Origin: Desulfomicrobium macestii
GTDB lineage: Bacteria; Desulfobacterota; Desulfovibrionia; Desulfovibrionales; Desulfomicrobiaceae
Direction of reading: 5' to 3'
Assembly: GCF_014873765.1 (NCBI RefSeq)
Contig: NZ_JADBGG010000001.1
Coordinates: forward strand, 1 to 64,000
Length of the DNA stretch: 64,000 nt
The translations under genes were made by a program, and so were the position numbers. Positions 43,280 to 51,854 of this stretch are shown here, piece after piece. The stretch's first letter is position 1; each line of letters starts with the position of its first letter. Under the pieces are notes generated by a model. That model saw only the letters and a program-made list of their open reading frames with translations. It made no database searches and was not told where the DNA came from.

Positions 43280-44182
43280 GTGGGCAGACCGCATGTTGTC
43301 ATTGTTGATGATGAGGCTCGTTTTCGGGAAACGATGGCAAAAATTCTGGAACACAAGGGTTTTGTGGTCAGCTTGGTCGAAAACGGTGATCAGGCTTTGG
43401 AATTTCTGGAAACCGCCAATCCCGACGTTGTGCTGCTTGACGTGAGAATGCCGGGACTGAGCGGAGACGAGGCCTTGCCGCGAATTTTGGGCATGAAGCC
43501 CAAAGCCAGGGTCATCATCCTTACCGGACACGGCGATGAGCGGGCAGCGCGGAAGGCTCATGAGGCCGGCGCGTTCGATTACCTGTGCAAGCCCTGCGAC
43601 ATAGATGTCCTTGTGGCCCGCATCCTCGACGCCGTCCGCCCGCAGACCGGCATCCAGGAACGGGAGCGGACCATCGCCGAGCTCATGATCCCCATCGACG
43701 AGTACACCTGCGTGCAGGCGTCGAGCACGGTCAGGGAGGGCATAGAGCGCCTCAAGATCGCGGCGGAAAATTTCATTTCCACGGGTCTGATCATGGAGTG
43801 CGGACATCGGGCAGTTTTGGTGTTCGAGGGGGAAGAGCTGGTGGGCGTGCTGAACATGCGCAATCTGATCGAGGCGCTCCGGCCGGACTATATTTCGGCG
43901 GTGCGCGGCGAGACGAACCATGGCGTGAAATACTCGGGAATTTTCTGGCAGGGGCTTTTCAACACCCGGGTTCGCGACCTTGAGTCCAAATGCGTGCGCG
44001 ACATCATGAACCCGAGGCCGCCAGTGGTGGACAGTGACGCCAACCTGATGCAGGTGGCCGATCTTCTGAGTGCGGAAAACCGTCGCCGGGTGGCCGTCGG
44101 GCGGGACGGCAGGATCGTGGGCGTCGTGCGTGAGCAGGAGCTTTTCCACGAAATTGCCCGGCTGGTCCTGCATCGTCCCTAG
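43280..44182 (+). CDS. Receiver-CBS fusion response regulator
   Basis: A 300-residue protein. Residues 1-120 are a receiver (VVIVDDEARF, acceptor Asp in VVLLDVRMPG, Thr in VIILTGHGD, Lys in YLCKPCDID). Residues 130-295 are two CBS motifs: TIAELMIPIDEYTCVQ...VGVLNMRNLIEALRP and CVRDIMNPRPPVVDSDANLMQ...GVVREQELFHEIA. This is the only gene here with a domain that could be an output, and it joins in one chain the receiver and CBS modules that are separate genes on the leftward side. The GTG at 43280 has AAGGAG 7 bases upstream. It is the last gene of the operon. Confidence 0.9.
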   Translation: MGRPHVVIVDDEARFRETMAKILEHKGFVVSLVENGDQALEFLETANPDVVLLDVRMPGLSGDEALPRILGMKPKARVIILTGHGDERAARKAHEAGAFDYLCKPCDIDVLVARILDAVRPQTGIQERERTIAELMIPIDEYTCVQASSTVREGIERLKIAAENFISTGLIMECGHRAVLVFEGEELVGVLNMRNLIEALRPDYISAVRGETNHGVKYSGIFWQGLFNTRVRDLESKCVRDIMNPRPPVVDSDANLMQVADLLSAENRRRVAVGRDGRIVGVVREQELFHEIARLVLHRP

Positions 44183-44203
44183 GCGTTCTTTTGCCGGATT
44201 GAC

Positions 44204-44725
44204 CTAAGCCTTGCCGGCTTCGATGATGGCCCGCATGAAGGCCGGGAGATCATCAGGCGTGCGGCTGGTAATCATGTTCTTGTCGATGACGACCTCGTGA
44301 TCCTGCCATTTGGCCCCGGCGTTGATCAGATCTTCCTTGATGGCGAAAAATGAGGTCACCGTGCGCCCCTTGAGGATGCCCGCCGAGACGAGAACCCAGC
44401 CCGCATGGCAGATGGCCGCGACGATCTTGCCCTGCTGGTCGAAGGCCCTGACCAGGCTGACGGTGTTCTGATCCCTGCGCATGTGGTCGGGGGCATATCC
44501 GCCCGGGACGATGATCCCCGCGAAGTCGGCCACCTTGATGTCCGCCGGAGCCTTTTCGGATTTGGCGGGAGTTCCGTATTTGCCCTCATAGCTTTGCCCG
44601 GCCTTGCCCGAGACTACAACGACCTGTGCTCCGGCTTCCTTGAGCCTGAAGTAGGGATACCAGAATTCGTGGTCATTGAACTGCGTTTCAACCAGAAGCA
44701 CGAATTTCTTTCCAGTCAGTTCCAT
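44204..44725 (-). CDS. PfpI/DJ-1 family protein (type 1 glutamine amidotransferase-like)
   Basis: A 173-residue class I amidotransferase-fold protein of the PfpI type. The nucleophile-elbow motif AICHAGW with its Cys-His pair is intact (about residue 104), and a Glu near the N-terminus (VETQFND) matches the third catalytic position of the family. It may act as a protease, glyoxalase-like or deglycase enzyme; the family is mixed. GGAGG lies 5 bases before the chosen ATG at 44725, though 44728 is a possible start. It converges with the receiver-CBS gene. Confidence 0.87.
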   Translation of the reverse strand: MELTGKKFVLLVETQFNDHEFWYPYFRLKEAGAQVVVVSGKAGQSYEGKYGTPAKSEKAPADIKVADFAGIIVPGGYAPDHMRRDQNTVSLVRAFDQQGKIVAAICHAGWVLVSAGILKGRTVTSFFAIKEDLINAGAKWQDHEVVIDKNMITSRTPDDLPAFMRAIIEAGKA

Positions 44726-44759
44726 CATGCCCTCCGTGACGTTTTGATTGTCATCCCTT

Positions 44760-44794
44760 GCTCCTGCCCGCCTTAGGCTTGGGCAGGCAGGAGC
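44760..44794 (-). terminator. Terminator after the GGDEF gene
   Basis: 9-bp stem GCTCCTGCC/GGCAGGAGC with a 17-base loop that can pair further, about 23 bases beyond the stop at 44817. Confidence 0.6.
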
Positions 44795-44816
44795 CCAAAG
44801 TCAATTTGTCTTTTGC

Positions 44817-45770
44817 TCAGGGCAGGCTTTTCGCCCTGACACAGTTCCGGCCGTCGTGCTTTGCCTGATAGAGCAGCTTGTCCGCCTGTTCCAGGAGCAG
44901 GGCGCGGTCGCACTGCGCGATATCGTTGCAGGTCACCGCACCGATGGACACGGTGAGGTAATCGGCGACCGAGGAATCCTGATGTTCGAGATGCAATTTT
45001 TTCAGGGCGTCGCGGATGTTTTCCGCCAGGTGCAGGCATCCCTTCTCGCTTGTGTCCGGGAGCAGGATGATGAACTCCTCTCCACCGAAACGGGCCAGAA
45101 AGTCGGCCGGGCGGCCAAGCGAGGACTGAAGAACCCGGGCCACGGCCTTGAGGCAGTCGTCGCCGGCCATGTGACCATAGAGGTCGTTGTAGTTTTTGAA
45201 GTGGTCGATATCGATGAAAAGCAGGGACAGGGGTGATTTTGTGCGCAAGGCCCTGGTCCATTCATTAACATAAATTTCGTCGAACCTGCGCCTGTTGGGG
45301 ATGTTGGTCAATCCGTCCAGGGTGGACAGGTTTTCGAGCAGGTCGCGATTTCTCTTGAGCTCCAGATGATTGCGTATCCGGGCGCGAATGATCGGAGGAC
45401 TGAAGGGCTTGCGTATGTAGTCCACGGCACCAAGTTCGAGCCCCTTGGCCTCTTCGCAGGTTTCCCATTTGGCGGTCAGAAAAACGACTGGAATGTTGCG
45501 GGTCTTTGCGTCCTTTTTGAGTTCTGCGCAAACCTCAAAGCCATCCAGACCGGGCATGACGATGTCCATGAGGATGAGGTCCGGCTGAGGCTCGGCGCGA
45601 GCCATTTCCAGAGCCATTTCTCCCGTGGTGGCGTAGGTGAGATCATGCTCGTCGCCCAGGACTATTTCGAGGGCCTTGATGTTGACGGGTTCGTCATCAA
45701 CGATCAATATCGTGTTTTTGCTCGGAAAAGGGGGTGCGATAAGTACTCCTCCGGGTTTTTCGTGTGTCAA
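44817..45770 (-). CDS. Receiver-GGDEF diguanylate cyclase
   Basis: A 317-residue PleD-like protein that makes cyclic di-GMP under receiver control. The receiver (about 18-135) has ILIVDDEP, acceptor Asp in LILMDIVMPG, Thr in VVFLTAKWE and Lys in YIRKPFSPP. The GGDEF domain (about 150-315) begins STLDGLTNIPNRRRFDE and has an intact active site GGEEF. An inhibitory RxxD site before the GGEEF motif is not clear. The start is a TTG at 45770 without a good ribosome site; an ATG-started form is not available near the conserved receiver start. Confidence 0.9.
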   Translation of the reverse strand: MTHEKPGGVLIAPPFPSKNTILIVDDEPVNIKALEIVLGDEHDLTYATTGEMALEMARAEPQPDLILMDIVMPGLDGFEVCAELKKDAKTRNIPVVFLTAKWETCEEAKGLELGAVDYIRKPFSPPIIRARIRNHLELKRNRDLLENLSTLDGLTNIPNRRRFDEIYVNEWTRALRTKSPLSLLFIDIDHFKNYNDLYGHMAGDDCLKAVARVLQSSLGRPADFLARFGGEEFIILLPDTSEKGCLHLAENIRDALKKLHLEHQDSSVADYLTVSIGAVTCNDIAQCDRALLLEQADKLLYQAKHDGRNCVRAKSLP

Positions 45771-46093
45771 ACGTACATGGTCGGTTAGGATATTGTTTTT
45801 GATCTATTTCGGTTCCTAAGCATCTTCGGTCGATCATGCAACTAAGACCCTTGGGCGTCGCAAAAAAAACATGAAGGGCACCCCACAGGCTGGGTGCTCG
45901 CGGATGTGCGAATCGCCATGGCGTAAATCCTGAAGGCCGTTACACAACATCGCGCGCGAGCCTGTGCGTAGTTCCGCGCAGGCGACATTTTTTTTAATGA
46001 GGCATCCAGGATGGCCAGCTCCCCTTATTCAAGGTTTTTTTTTTGAGCGACGTCGACCCTGGTTGAAAACTGTTTTTATAAAGGGATTTTCAG
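45771..46093 (+). other. Intergenic region with two hairpins and an orphan terminator
   Basis: No gene is seen in 323 bases. An 8-bp stem at 45876-45899 (GGGCACCC region) is followed by the terminator at 45960-45995. The distance to the next start is about 100 bases, so the terminator does not belong to the thioesterase gene. It may end a short untranslated RNA; this is inference. Confidence 0.4.
45960..45995 (+). terminator. Orphan Rho-independent terminator
   Basis: 9-bp stem GCCTGTGCG/CGCGCAGGC with one T-G pair, then GACA and eight T. No annotated rightward gene ends here. Confidence 0.8.
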
Positions 46094-46861
46094 ATGGATA
46101 CAGAAGGCGGGATGATTTTTGAGCAAGGCAGGAAGATTCAGCTCTTTCATACGGACGCAACCGGCAGGATAACACTTGCGTCCCTGTGCCGATTCGCCCA
46201 GGAAAGCGCGGGAGGGCATGCCGAGCGCCTTGGGTTTGGCATGGAGCGGCTGGCTGGAAAGAACATGGCTTGGGTGCTGCGCGAACAGGCCATGCACGTG
46301 ACGCGATACCCTGGACTGGGAGAGGTGTTGCGGATCACGACCTGGCCGACACGGGCCGAAAGGATTCTATGCCATCGCGATTACCGCATCCTGGACGAAA
46401 GCGGGCAGTTGGTCGCCCGGGGAACCAGCGCCTGGCTCGGGTTGGATCTTGCGACAAGACGTCCATGCAAGGCCGAGTCCTTTTTTCATCTGCCGGCCGA
46501 GGTCGTGCCAGCGTCGGTCTTTGAGGGGCCCCTGCCGGAATTGCAGGCGCCGTGGGACGGTTGTCCTTCTGACATCCGCACTGTTCGCGCAAGTGACATG
46601 GATGCCCTGGGGCATATGAACAACCTGCGTTACCTGGACTGGATCGCGGACCATCTGGGCACTTTTGGCCTGAAAACGCCTTTTGGCCGCGTGCGCATTC
46701 GTCACGTGCGGGAAGTCAGGGATGGGGACAAGGTCGAAGTTCGGCACGGCATGACCGAAGACGGCGAGGTGCTTTTGCAGATGCGCCGGCTTGATGGTGG
46801 ACGGGAAGTCTGTCTTGCGCGCCTGGGTTTGGAGTCGTCGGAGCAGATTGTGCGGCAATGA
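46094..46861 (+). CDS. Acyl-ACP thioesterase
   Basis: A 255-residue double hot-dog protein of the acyl-ACP thioesterase family (plant FatA/B-like, bacterial type) that hydrolyses acyl-ACP to free fatty acid. The first half has DATGRITLASLCRFAQESAGGHAERLGFG and the second half DMDALGHMNNLRYLDWI, a motif typical of the family, with Asn in the catalytic neighbourhood. It starts at 46094 (AAGGG 8 bases upstream); the Met at 46112 is a possible alternative. It is a single gene. Confidence 0.88.
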   Translation: MDTEGGMIFEQGRKIQLFHTDATGRITLASLCRFAQESAGGHAERLGFGMERLAGKNMAWVLREQAMHVTRYPGLGEVLRITTWPTRAERILCHRDYRILDESGQLVARGTSAWLGLDLATRRPCKAESFFHLPAEVVPASVFEGPLPELQAPWDGCPSDIRTVRASDMDALGHMNNLRYLDWIADHLGTFGLKTPFGRVRIRHVREVRDGDKVEVRHGMTEDGEVLLQMRRLDGGREVCLARLGLESSEQIVRQ

Positions 46862-46949
46862 TGCTCGCGGGTCAGGACATGGCCCGGGATGTCTGTGGCG
46901 GGCGCTGTGCGCGACCGGTGTGCCGGAACAAGGGTTCCGGCTCGCCGGA

Positions 46950-48356
46950 CTATGGATTGGGCGTGGAGGGCTGCTCCAGGCTTGCGGACTGGACGGGCTC
47001 TTCGAGCTGTTCCATGTATGCGGCCACGGCGGCCTTGAAGGCGGGCATCTCCTTGCTTGCGATGGGATCGGCCGGCATGGTCTTGAGTTTCAAGGGGTTG
47101 ATGAGCTTGCCGTTTTGCCTCATGCGGAAGTCAAGATGCGGGCCCGTTGCGTAGCCGGTGCTGCCGACATAGCCGATGGTCTGGCCCTGCTTCACCTTGG
47201 CGCCTTTCTTGGAAGCCTTGGCGAATTTGCTCATGTGATTGTAGATGGTCTCGTAGCCGTTGCTGTGGATCACGCGCACGAAACGGCCCTGGGACTTGTT
47301 GGAGCCTACCTGGGCGATGATTCCGTCGGCGACCGTGCTGATCGGCGTTCCGGTGGGCGCGGCGTAATCGATGCCCTGATGCGGACGTCTGTATTTCAGG
47401 ATGGGGTGCATGCGGCTCATGGAATAGCCGGACGAGATGCGTGTGAAGGGCAGCGGCGACTTGAGGAACGCCTTGCGTAGCGGACGTCCTTTTTCGTCGT
47501 AGTAGGCCGTGTTGCCTTTCTTGTCCGTGTATTGATAGGCGTGGTAGGTCTGCCCCTGGTTGGTGAAGCTGGCCGCCATGAGTTGCCCGTAGCCGACGAA
47601 CTTGCCTTCCCTGAATTTTTTCTCGACGATGACTCTGAACGAGTCCCCGGTGCGCAGGTCCCGTGTGAAGTCCACGTCGTAGGCGAAAACATTGCCCAGC
47701 CTGATGGCCAGTTCCTCGCTTTCACCGGCGGAGGTCACCGCTCCGAACAGACTGCTTTCAACCACTCCCGATACGCTTTTGGTTTCCATCTCGTAGGGGA
47801 TGGCTTCGCGCCGGAATTCATAGCCGGAATCGGTCAGGGAAACCACCAGACGTTCGTTGGAATCGATTTCATATTCCAGGCCGATCAGGGCCTTGTTGGA
47901 ATAGATCATGGTCCAGGGCTGGCCTGCCCTGAGACTGTCCAGGGGATAGAAGTCCTTGCTTTCGTTGCACAGGGAATAGATCTCGGAGAGTCCTAGGTGC
48001 CCTTCCAGGAGGGTCGAAGGAGTATCGCCGCGCTTTATCGTGTCGCTCATGCGGGTGATTTCAGGCTCCCGTGGGGCGCATGCCTCGGGCAGTTCCTCGC
48101 TCTGCTGCTCCTGATCGGCAAATGCTCCGTCGTCTTTGATGTCCTGGTATTCGTGGCGGGTGGCAATGCCTTGAGCGCTCCAGTCGATGCTGGACTGCGT
48201 TTCGTTGGGGGAGAGAAAGTTGAAAAAAATGGCGGCTCCGATAAGCAGCGCGCCCATGAAGGCGAAGAAGGGCATGGTCAGTCTGGAAGGCGCGGGTTTG
48301 CGCTTCAGGGACAGGTTGACAGGCCGGTGGATTTTATGTCGATTCTTTTTTGTCAT
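46950..48356 (-). CDS. M23-family murein endopeptidase, membrane-anchored
   Basis: A 468-residue cell-wall hydrolase. An N-terminal membrane anchor (about residues 28-48) and a LysM/OapA-like middle region lead to the C-terminal M23 domain. The zinc-site motifs HQGIDYAAPTGTP (about residue 340) and GPHLDFRM (about 423) with a conserved His-x-Met between them are intact, so the enzyme should be active on peptidoglycan cross-links. The ribosome site is weak (GGACG). The 3' end converges with the thioesterase. Confidence 0.92.
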   Translation of the reverse strand: MTKKNRHKIHRPVNLSLKRKPAPSRLTMPFFAFMGALLIGAAIFFNFLSPNETQSSIDWSAQGIATRHEYQDIKDDGAFADQEQQSEELPEACAPREPEITRMSDTIKRGDTPSTLLEGHLGLSEIYSLCNESKDFYPLDSLRAGQPWTMIYSNKALIGLEYEIDSNERLVVSLTDSGYEFRREAIPYEMETKSVSGVVESSLFGAVTSAGESEELAIRLGNVFAYDVDFTRDLRTGDSFRVIVEKKFREGKFVGYGQLMAASFTNQGQTYHAYQYTDKKGNTAYYDEKGRPLRKAFLKSPLPFTRISSGYSMSRMHPILKYRRPHQGIDYAAPTGTPISTVADGIIAQVGSNKSQGRFVRVIHSNGYETIYNHMSKFAKASKKGAKVKQGQTIGYVGSTGYATGPHLDFRMRQNGKLINPLKLKTMPADPIASKEMPAFKAAVAAYMEQLEEPVQSASLEQPSTPNP

Positions 48357-48617
48357 ACGTCCATGTGCGGTTTAGGCGATGGCCCAGATGATGCTTCAAT
48401 CGGCGTTGCACGGCCACGCCCGGGCTTTGCGAGGAATTGATGGTGCCCTCATAGCCGCGTAAGACGTCAAGCTCAAGCACTTGTTTCCCGCAAGGATGCT
48501 TCCGGGAGTTGCAACTGCTTGGCCGGTTTGCCAAGGGCCCGATGCCTGGATGCTTGATGACCGTGGCGAAGAGTCGTTCAGGTCTGCCGGGATCGGCTTA
48601 CCCCGCGGAGTGTTTTT

Positions 48618-48941
48618 TCAGCCGAGGACTTCGTCGCTGACGCCGCCAAGCATCTCGATGCCCATTTCGAAACAGTTGGAAGAGCGTTCTGGCCGGGTCG
48701 AGCACCAGCGCACGCGTCCCACCCGTTTTCCGATACCTGTCACGTTGTTGCCGAGGGCATTTCCCTGCACATCCACCTTGATGTATTGCCCTGCGCCAAG
48801 CGGTATGTCCGTTTCGAGCAGGAGTCCGTTGTAGCAGTAGTTGATAACCCGCGAGGGACGTTTGGTGGCATTTTTCGTGGCAGGGAGCATGTCGCAAGGT
48901 TCCAGACATGCGAATCGTGGCCATTTTCTTTTTTCAAGCAT
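48618..48941 (-). CDS. PilZ-domain-like protein
   Basis: A 107-residue protein. It resembles a small PilZ domain, with an RxxxR-like start (MLEKRKWPRFACLEPC), SRVINYCYNGLLLETDIPLGAGQYIKVDV where the [D/N]xSxxG-like strand lies, and GRVRWC near the end. PilZ domains bind cyclic di-GMP; a REC-GGDEF gene lies about 3 kb away. Strict consensus residues are only partly seen. AGGAG lies 6 bases before the ATG at 48941. Confidence 0.72.
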   Translation of the reverse strand: MLEKRKWPRFACLEPCDMLPATKNATKRPSRVINYCYNGLLLETDIPLGAGQYIKVDVQGNALGNNVTGIGKRVGRVRWCSTRPERSSNCFEMGIEMLGGVSDEVLG

Positions 48942-49051
48942 GGTCTGCTCCTGCACCGTCCGTGCGGATGGTGAAAAAGTGTCCGGGAGATTGATTCCCG
49001 ATATACCTTGCCGGGGCAAAAGGCCAATTGGAAAACGGAGGAAGCTCCTGG

Positions 49052-49636
49052 CTAGCGGGCTTTCAGGCCGTAAATGACAAAATCGACGATATCGTCGAAC
49101 AGTCCGTCGTCCCCGTAGGGGGTCAAGAGGCCGTGCCGGATGCCGCCGACCAGGTTGCAGAAAACGACGACAGAGGTTTCGTGTGGGTCGAGTTCGCGGA
49201 TGCTGCCGTCCCGTACCCCGCGTTCCACGCATTCTTCCAGAATTTCGTAGAGTTCCGAGAAGTTGCGGATCATCACGTCCTTGTCTTCGACGGTTTTCAG
49301 ATCGCTGAATGGTGAGCAGCGTACCAGGACCATGAAATCCTGACGGGGATTGCGGGCGAAGTCGAAATATGTCTTGGCGAAGGTGCGGACCGCTTCAAGG
49401 CCATTGGGGACGCCTTGCAGGTTGGTGCGCATGGTCTGGACGAGTTCATGCACGACATCGAGTCCGGCCGTGAGAAAAAGCTTTTCCTTGTTGCCGAAGT
49501 GATGGGTCAGAAGCCCGAGAGCCACGCCGGCCCGTTCCGAGATTTTCTTGAACGTCGTTTCCGAATAACCGTGTTCGCTGAACAGTTCCTTGGCAGCCTT
49601 GAGCAGCAGTTCTTTTTTTGTCGGTCCCGTGGCCAT
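49052..49636 (-). CDS. TetR-family transcriptional regulator
   Basis: A 194-residue repressor-type protein. The helix-turn-helix (about residues 8-55) is typical: LLKAAKELFSEHGYSETTFKKISERAGVALGLLTHHFGNKEKLF. The C-terminal ligand-binding domain (60-194) is generic. It likely controls itself or the divergent gene at 49881, since an inverted repeat lies in the shared promoter region. The ligand is unknown. Confidence 0.93.
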   Translation of the reverse strand: MATGPTKKELLLKAAKELFSEHGYSETTFKKISERAGVALGLLTHHFGNKEKLFLTAGLDVVHELVQTMRTNLQGVPNGLEAVRTFAKTYFDFARNPRQDFMVLVRCSPFSDLKTVEDKDVMIRNFSELYEILEECVERGVRDGSIRELDPHETSVVVFCNLVGGIRHGLLTPYGDDGLFDDIVDFVIYGLKAR

Positions 49637-49756
49637 GATGGTTTTTCTCGTGCGTCTGATGGTGGGTAAAGAAATAGGGTGATTCGAAGCTTTGAAAAAT
49701 GTCCGCCCCGGCGGACAGTGGAGAACGCGAAGGCGAAAAACAGGCTAACTCTTTAA

Positions 49757-49774
49757 ATTGAATACCCAATCAAT
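49757..49774. promoter_or_regulatory. Inverted repeat between tetR-like gene and 49881
   Basis: ATTGAATACCCAATCAAT has 5-bp arms ATTGA/TCAAT and lies about 120 bases upstream of both divergent starts. It is a candidate TetR operator; this is inference. Confidence 0.35.
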
Positions 49775-49880
49775 ATGCGGCGTCTTGTTTTTTGTCAACG
49801 CGGCGCGGGATTTCGCATAAATTGACAAACAACGCTCTGATCTTGAATAAGAAGCGTCCACCGTCGACGAGGAGCAATGA

Positions 49881-50459
49881 ATGAATGCCTTGAAATACTG
49901 GTCCGGATACATGCTGTCGGCTCTGCGCGCCCGTCTCTACGGATTGCGGCCGGGCAGGAGGCCCTTGGTCAAGAACGACCGGGTTCGCAACAGCCCCCTT
50001 TATGATGATGTCTGTGCCTGGCAAAAGGCGCAGATGGAGTCCATGACGTTTGAAAACGACCGCCCTACCAAGGAGTTCAAGGGCGCGGTGGACCTGCCGC
50101 TCATGCGCCGCATCCACCGGCGCACCCTGCTTGAGATCAGGCACGAGCTCGGAGACCTCTGGCGTCCTTCGTCGGTGACCATGAACGAGGGACGCGGGAT
50201 CAGCCTGGATCAGTCCATCGCCATAATGCACCGGTTGCGTGACGCCGGCTTTCCCGACGATTCACTGGGCGTGGTTTCGGTCGAGTTCGCAGGTAGACGG
50301 CACTCCTTCGCCATTGTCCAGGATCGTACGGACGATTTCTGGATGCTGGACAACGGAAAATTTTCCTACTGTCCGGTACGCGGAAGCGTTTTCTTGTCCG
50401 TGCGCAAGGATGTGCATGTGCTCATCGGATTCAATTTCTTTGATGTCTGGAATTACTGA
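49881..50459 (+). CDS. Transglutaminase-like (BTLCP) protein lacking the catalytic Cys
   Basis: A 192-residue protein. Its second half resembles bacterial transglutaminase-like cysteine proteinases: an alpha segment DQSIAIMHRLRDAGFPDDSLGVV, a strand with His in GRRHSFAIVQ, and DDFWMLDN, which supplies the His and Asp of the usual triad. Where family members have a Cys-Glu-Asp-Tyr start, this one has Ser-Leu-Asp-Gln, so the nucleophile seems lost. It is probably a non-catalytic relative (inference). GAGGAG lies about 8 bases upstream. It is divergent from the TetR gene. Confidence 0.6.
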   Translation: MNALKYWSGYMLSALRARLYGLRPGRRPLVKNDRVRNSPLYDDVCAWQKAQMESMTFENDRPTKEFKGAVDLPLMRRIHRRTLLEIRHELGDLWRPSSVTMNEGRGISLDQSIAIMHRLRDAGFPDDSLGVVSVEFAGRRHSFAIVQDRTDDFWMLDNGKFSYCPVRGSVFLSVRKDVHVLIGFNFFDVWNY

Positions 50460-50494
50460 ACCGGCTTTGCAACACGCCGGAAGGAAAGGGTAAA

Positions 50495-50845
50495 ATGAAA
50501 ATCATGCCTACCGAGGCCGCACAGGCCGTGCATTTCGATTCGGAAGTCGCCCGTGGGGTGACGGGCAGGGTGGTCATCGGGCGAGTCGATGGCGCAAACA
50601 ATTTCTGCATGCGCCGCTTTGATCTTGCGCCGGGCGGACATACCCCGCGCCATGCCCACGCCTGGGAGCACGAGATCTTTTTTCACGCGGGCGAAGGCGA
50701 GGTCTACCACGATGGTCAATGGATCCGTGTCGCTCCGGGAGACGCCGTCTTCGTGCCCGGGGACCAGGAGCATCAAATCCGCAACGCCGGAGACGCGGCG
50801 CTGACATTCATTTGTCTGGTTCCAGCCGGAGCGCCTGAAATCTAA
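50495..50845 (+). CDS. Cupin-domain protein
   Basis: A 116-residue single cupin barrel. Motif 1 reads GGHTPRHAHAWEHEIFFHAGEG and motif 2 PGDAVFVPGDQEHQI. The metal-binding His residues of both motifs and the Glu of motif 1 are in place. The enzymatic or regulatory role is unknown. It is 35 bases after the preceding gene and 11 bases before the CDF transporter, so it may be in an operon. Confidence 0.88.
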   Translation: MKIMPTEAAQAVHFDSEVARGVTGRVVIGRVDGANNFCMRRFDLAPGGHTPRHAHAWEHEIFFHAGEGEVYHDGQWIRVAPGDAVFVPGDQEHQIRNAGDAALTFICLVPAGAPEI

Positions 50846-50856
50846 AGAGGTCCGCG

Positions 50857-51798
50857 ATGTTGGCCCAAGCCCGGAAATATGCCTATCTTTCCATAGGCGC
50901 CTCGCTTTTGACCATGGCCCTGAAATTCGGGGCGTTTTTCCTGACCGGGTCGGTGGGGCTTTTTTCCGATGCCGTGGAGTCCGTGGTCAACCTGACCGCA
51001 GGACTCATCGCGCTCATGGCCATTATCCTGGCGTATCGTCCCGCCGATCAGAGCCATGCCTACGGGCATGGCAAGATCGAATATTTTTCCAGCGGCATGG
51101 AAGGCATATTGATCTGTATCGCGGCGCTGGGTATCGCCTACGCCTCGGTACAGCGCTTTTTGCACCCGCAGGAGCTGCATTTCCTTGGCACGGGTATTGT
51201 CGTGGCCACCTTGGCCGGTGTCGTCAATTTCGCGGTGGCCAGGATCATGCTCCGGGCTGCCCGCGATTACGACAGCATCGTTCTCGAGGCCGACGCAAGG
51301 CATCTGCTGACCGACGTCTGGACCTCGGCCGGGCTGGTGGCCGCCTTGGCGGTCATGCATTTCGCGCCACCGTCCTGGCAGATACTTGATCCGATCCTGG
51401 GTCTCATCATGTCCGTCAACATCGTTTGGACCGGACTGGGCCTGGTTCGAAAGTCGGTAGCGGGGCTCATGGACGCCGGTTTGCCCGCGGATGAAGTTGT
51501 CCTGATCACGGATGCCATAAGGCGTATCGGCGGGATTGAATCGGGTTTTCACGCTTTGCGCACACGCAAATCCGGAGTCGTCAGATTCGTGGATTTTCAT
51601 CTGCTCGTGCCCGGAGCCATGACGGTGCAGGAGTCGCACGACCTGTGCTGCGAGATCGAGGAAGCCATAAAGGCAGGCCTGCCGGGCAGCCAGACCACCA
51701 TCCATGTGGAGCCCCGCGAGGACTATGCCTCGTTTGACGGCTGGAAGGTGGGCGGTCTCTGCGACAGGTCCGCCTGCCAAAAAGGCCGGCAGGATTGA
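50857..51798 (+). CDS. Cation diffusion facilitator (CDF) transporter
   Basis: A 313-residue inner-membrane exporter of Zn, Fe, Mn or similar divalent ions, probably in exchange for protons. Six membrane helices are expected in the first ~200 residues, with metal-site acidic residues in LFSDAVES (TM2) and LEADARHLLTDVWTS (TM5, with His and Asp). A His-rich loop YGHGKIEYF precedes TM3. The C-terminal ~90 residues form the cytoplasmic metal-sensing domain. GAGG lies 7 bases before the ATG. The exact metal is not evident. Confidence 0.93.
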   Translation: MLAQARKYAYLSIGASLLTMALKFGAFFLTGSVGLFSDAVESVVNLTAGLIALMAIILAYRPADQSHAYGHGKIEYFSSGMEGILICIAALGIAYASVQRFLHPQELHFLGTGIVVATLAGVVNFAVARIMLRAARDYDSIVLEADARHLLTDVWTSAGLVAALAVMHFAPPSWQILDPILGLIMSVNIVWTGLGLVRKSVAGLMDAGLPADEVVLITDAIRRIGGIESGFHALRTRKSGVVRFVDFHLLVPGAMTVQESHDLCCEIEEAIKAGLPGSQTTIHVEPREDYASFDGWKVGGLCDRSACQKGRQD

Positions 51799-51854
51799 AC
51801 GAAGCGCGTGGCGGGGCTTTGAAGTCCCGGCGCATGTCCGTGATGGAGGTTTTG

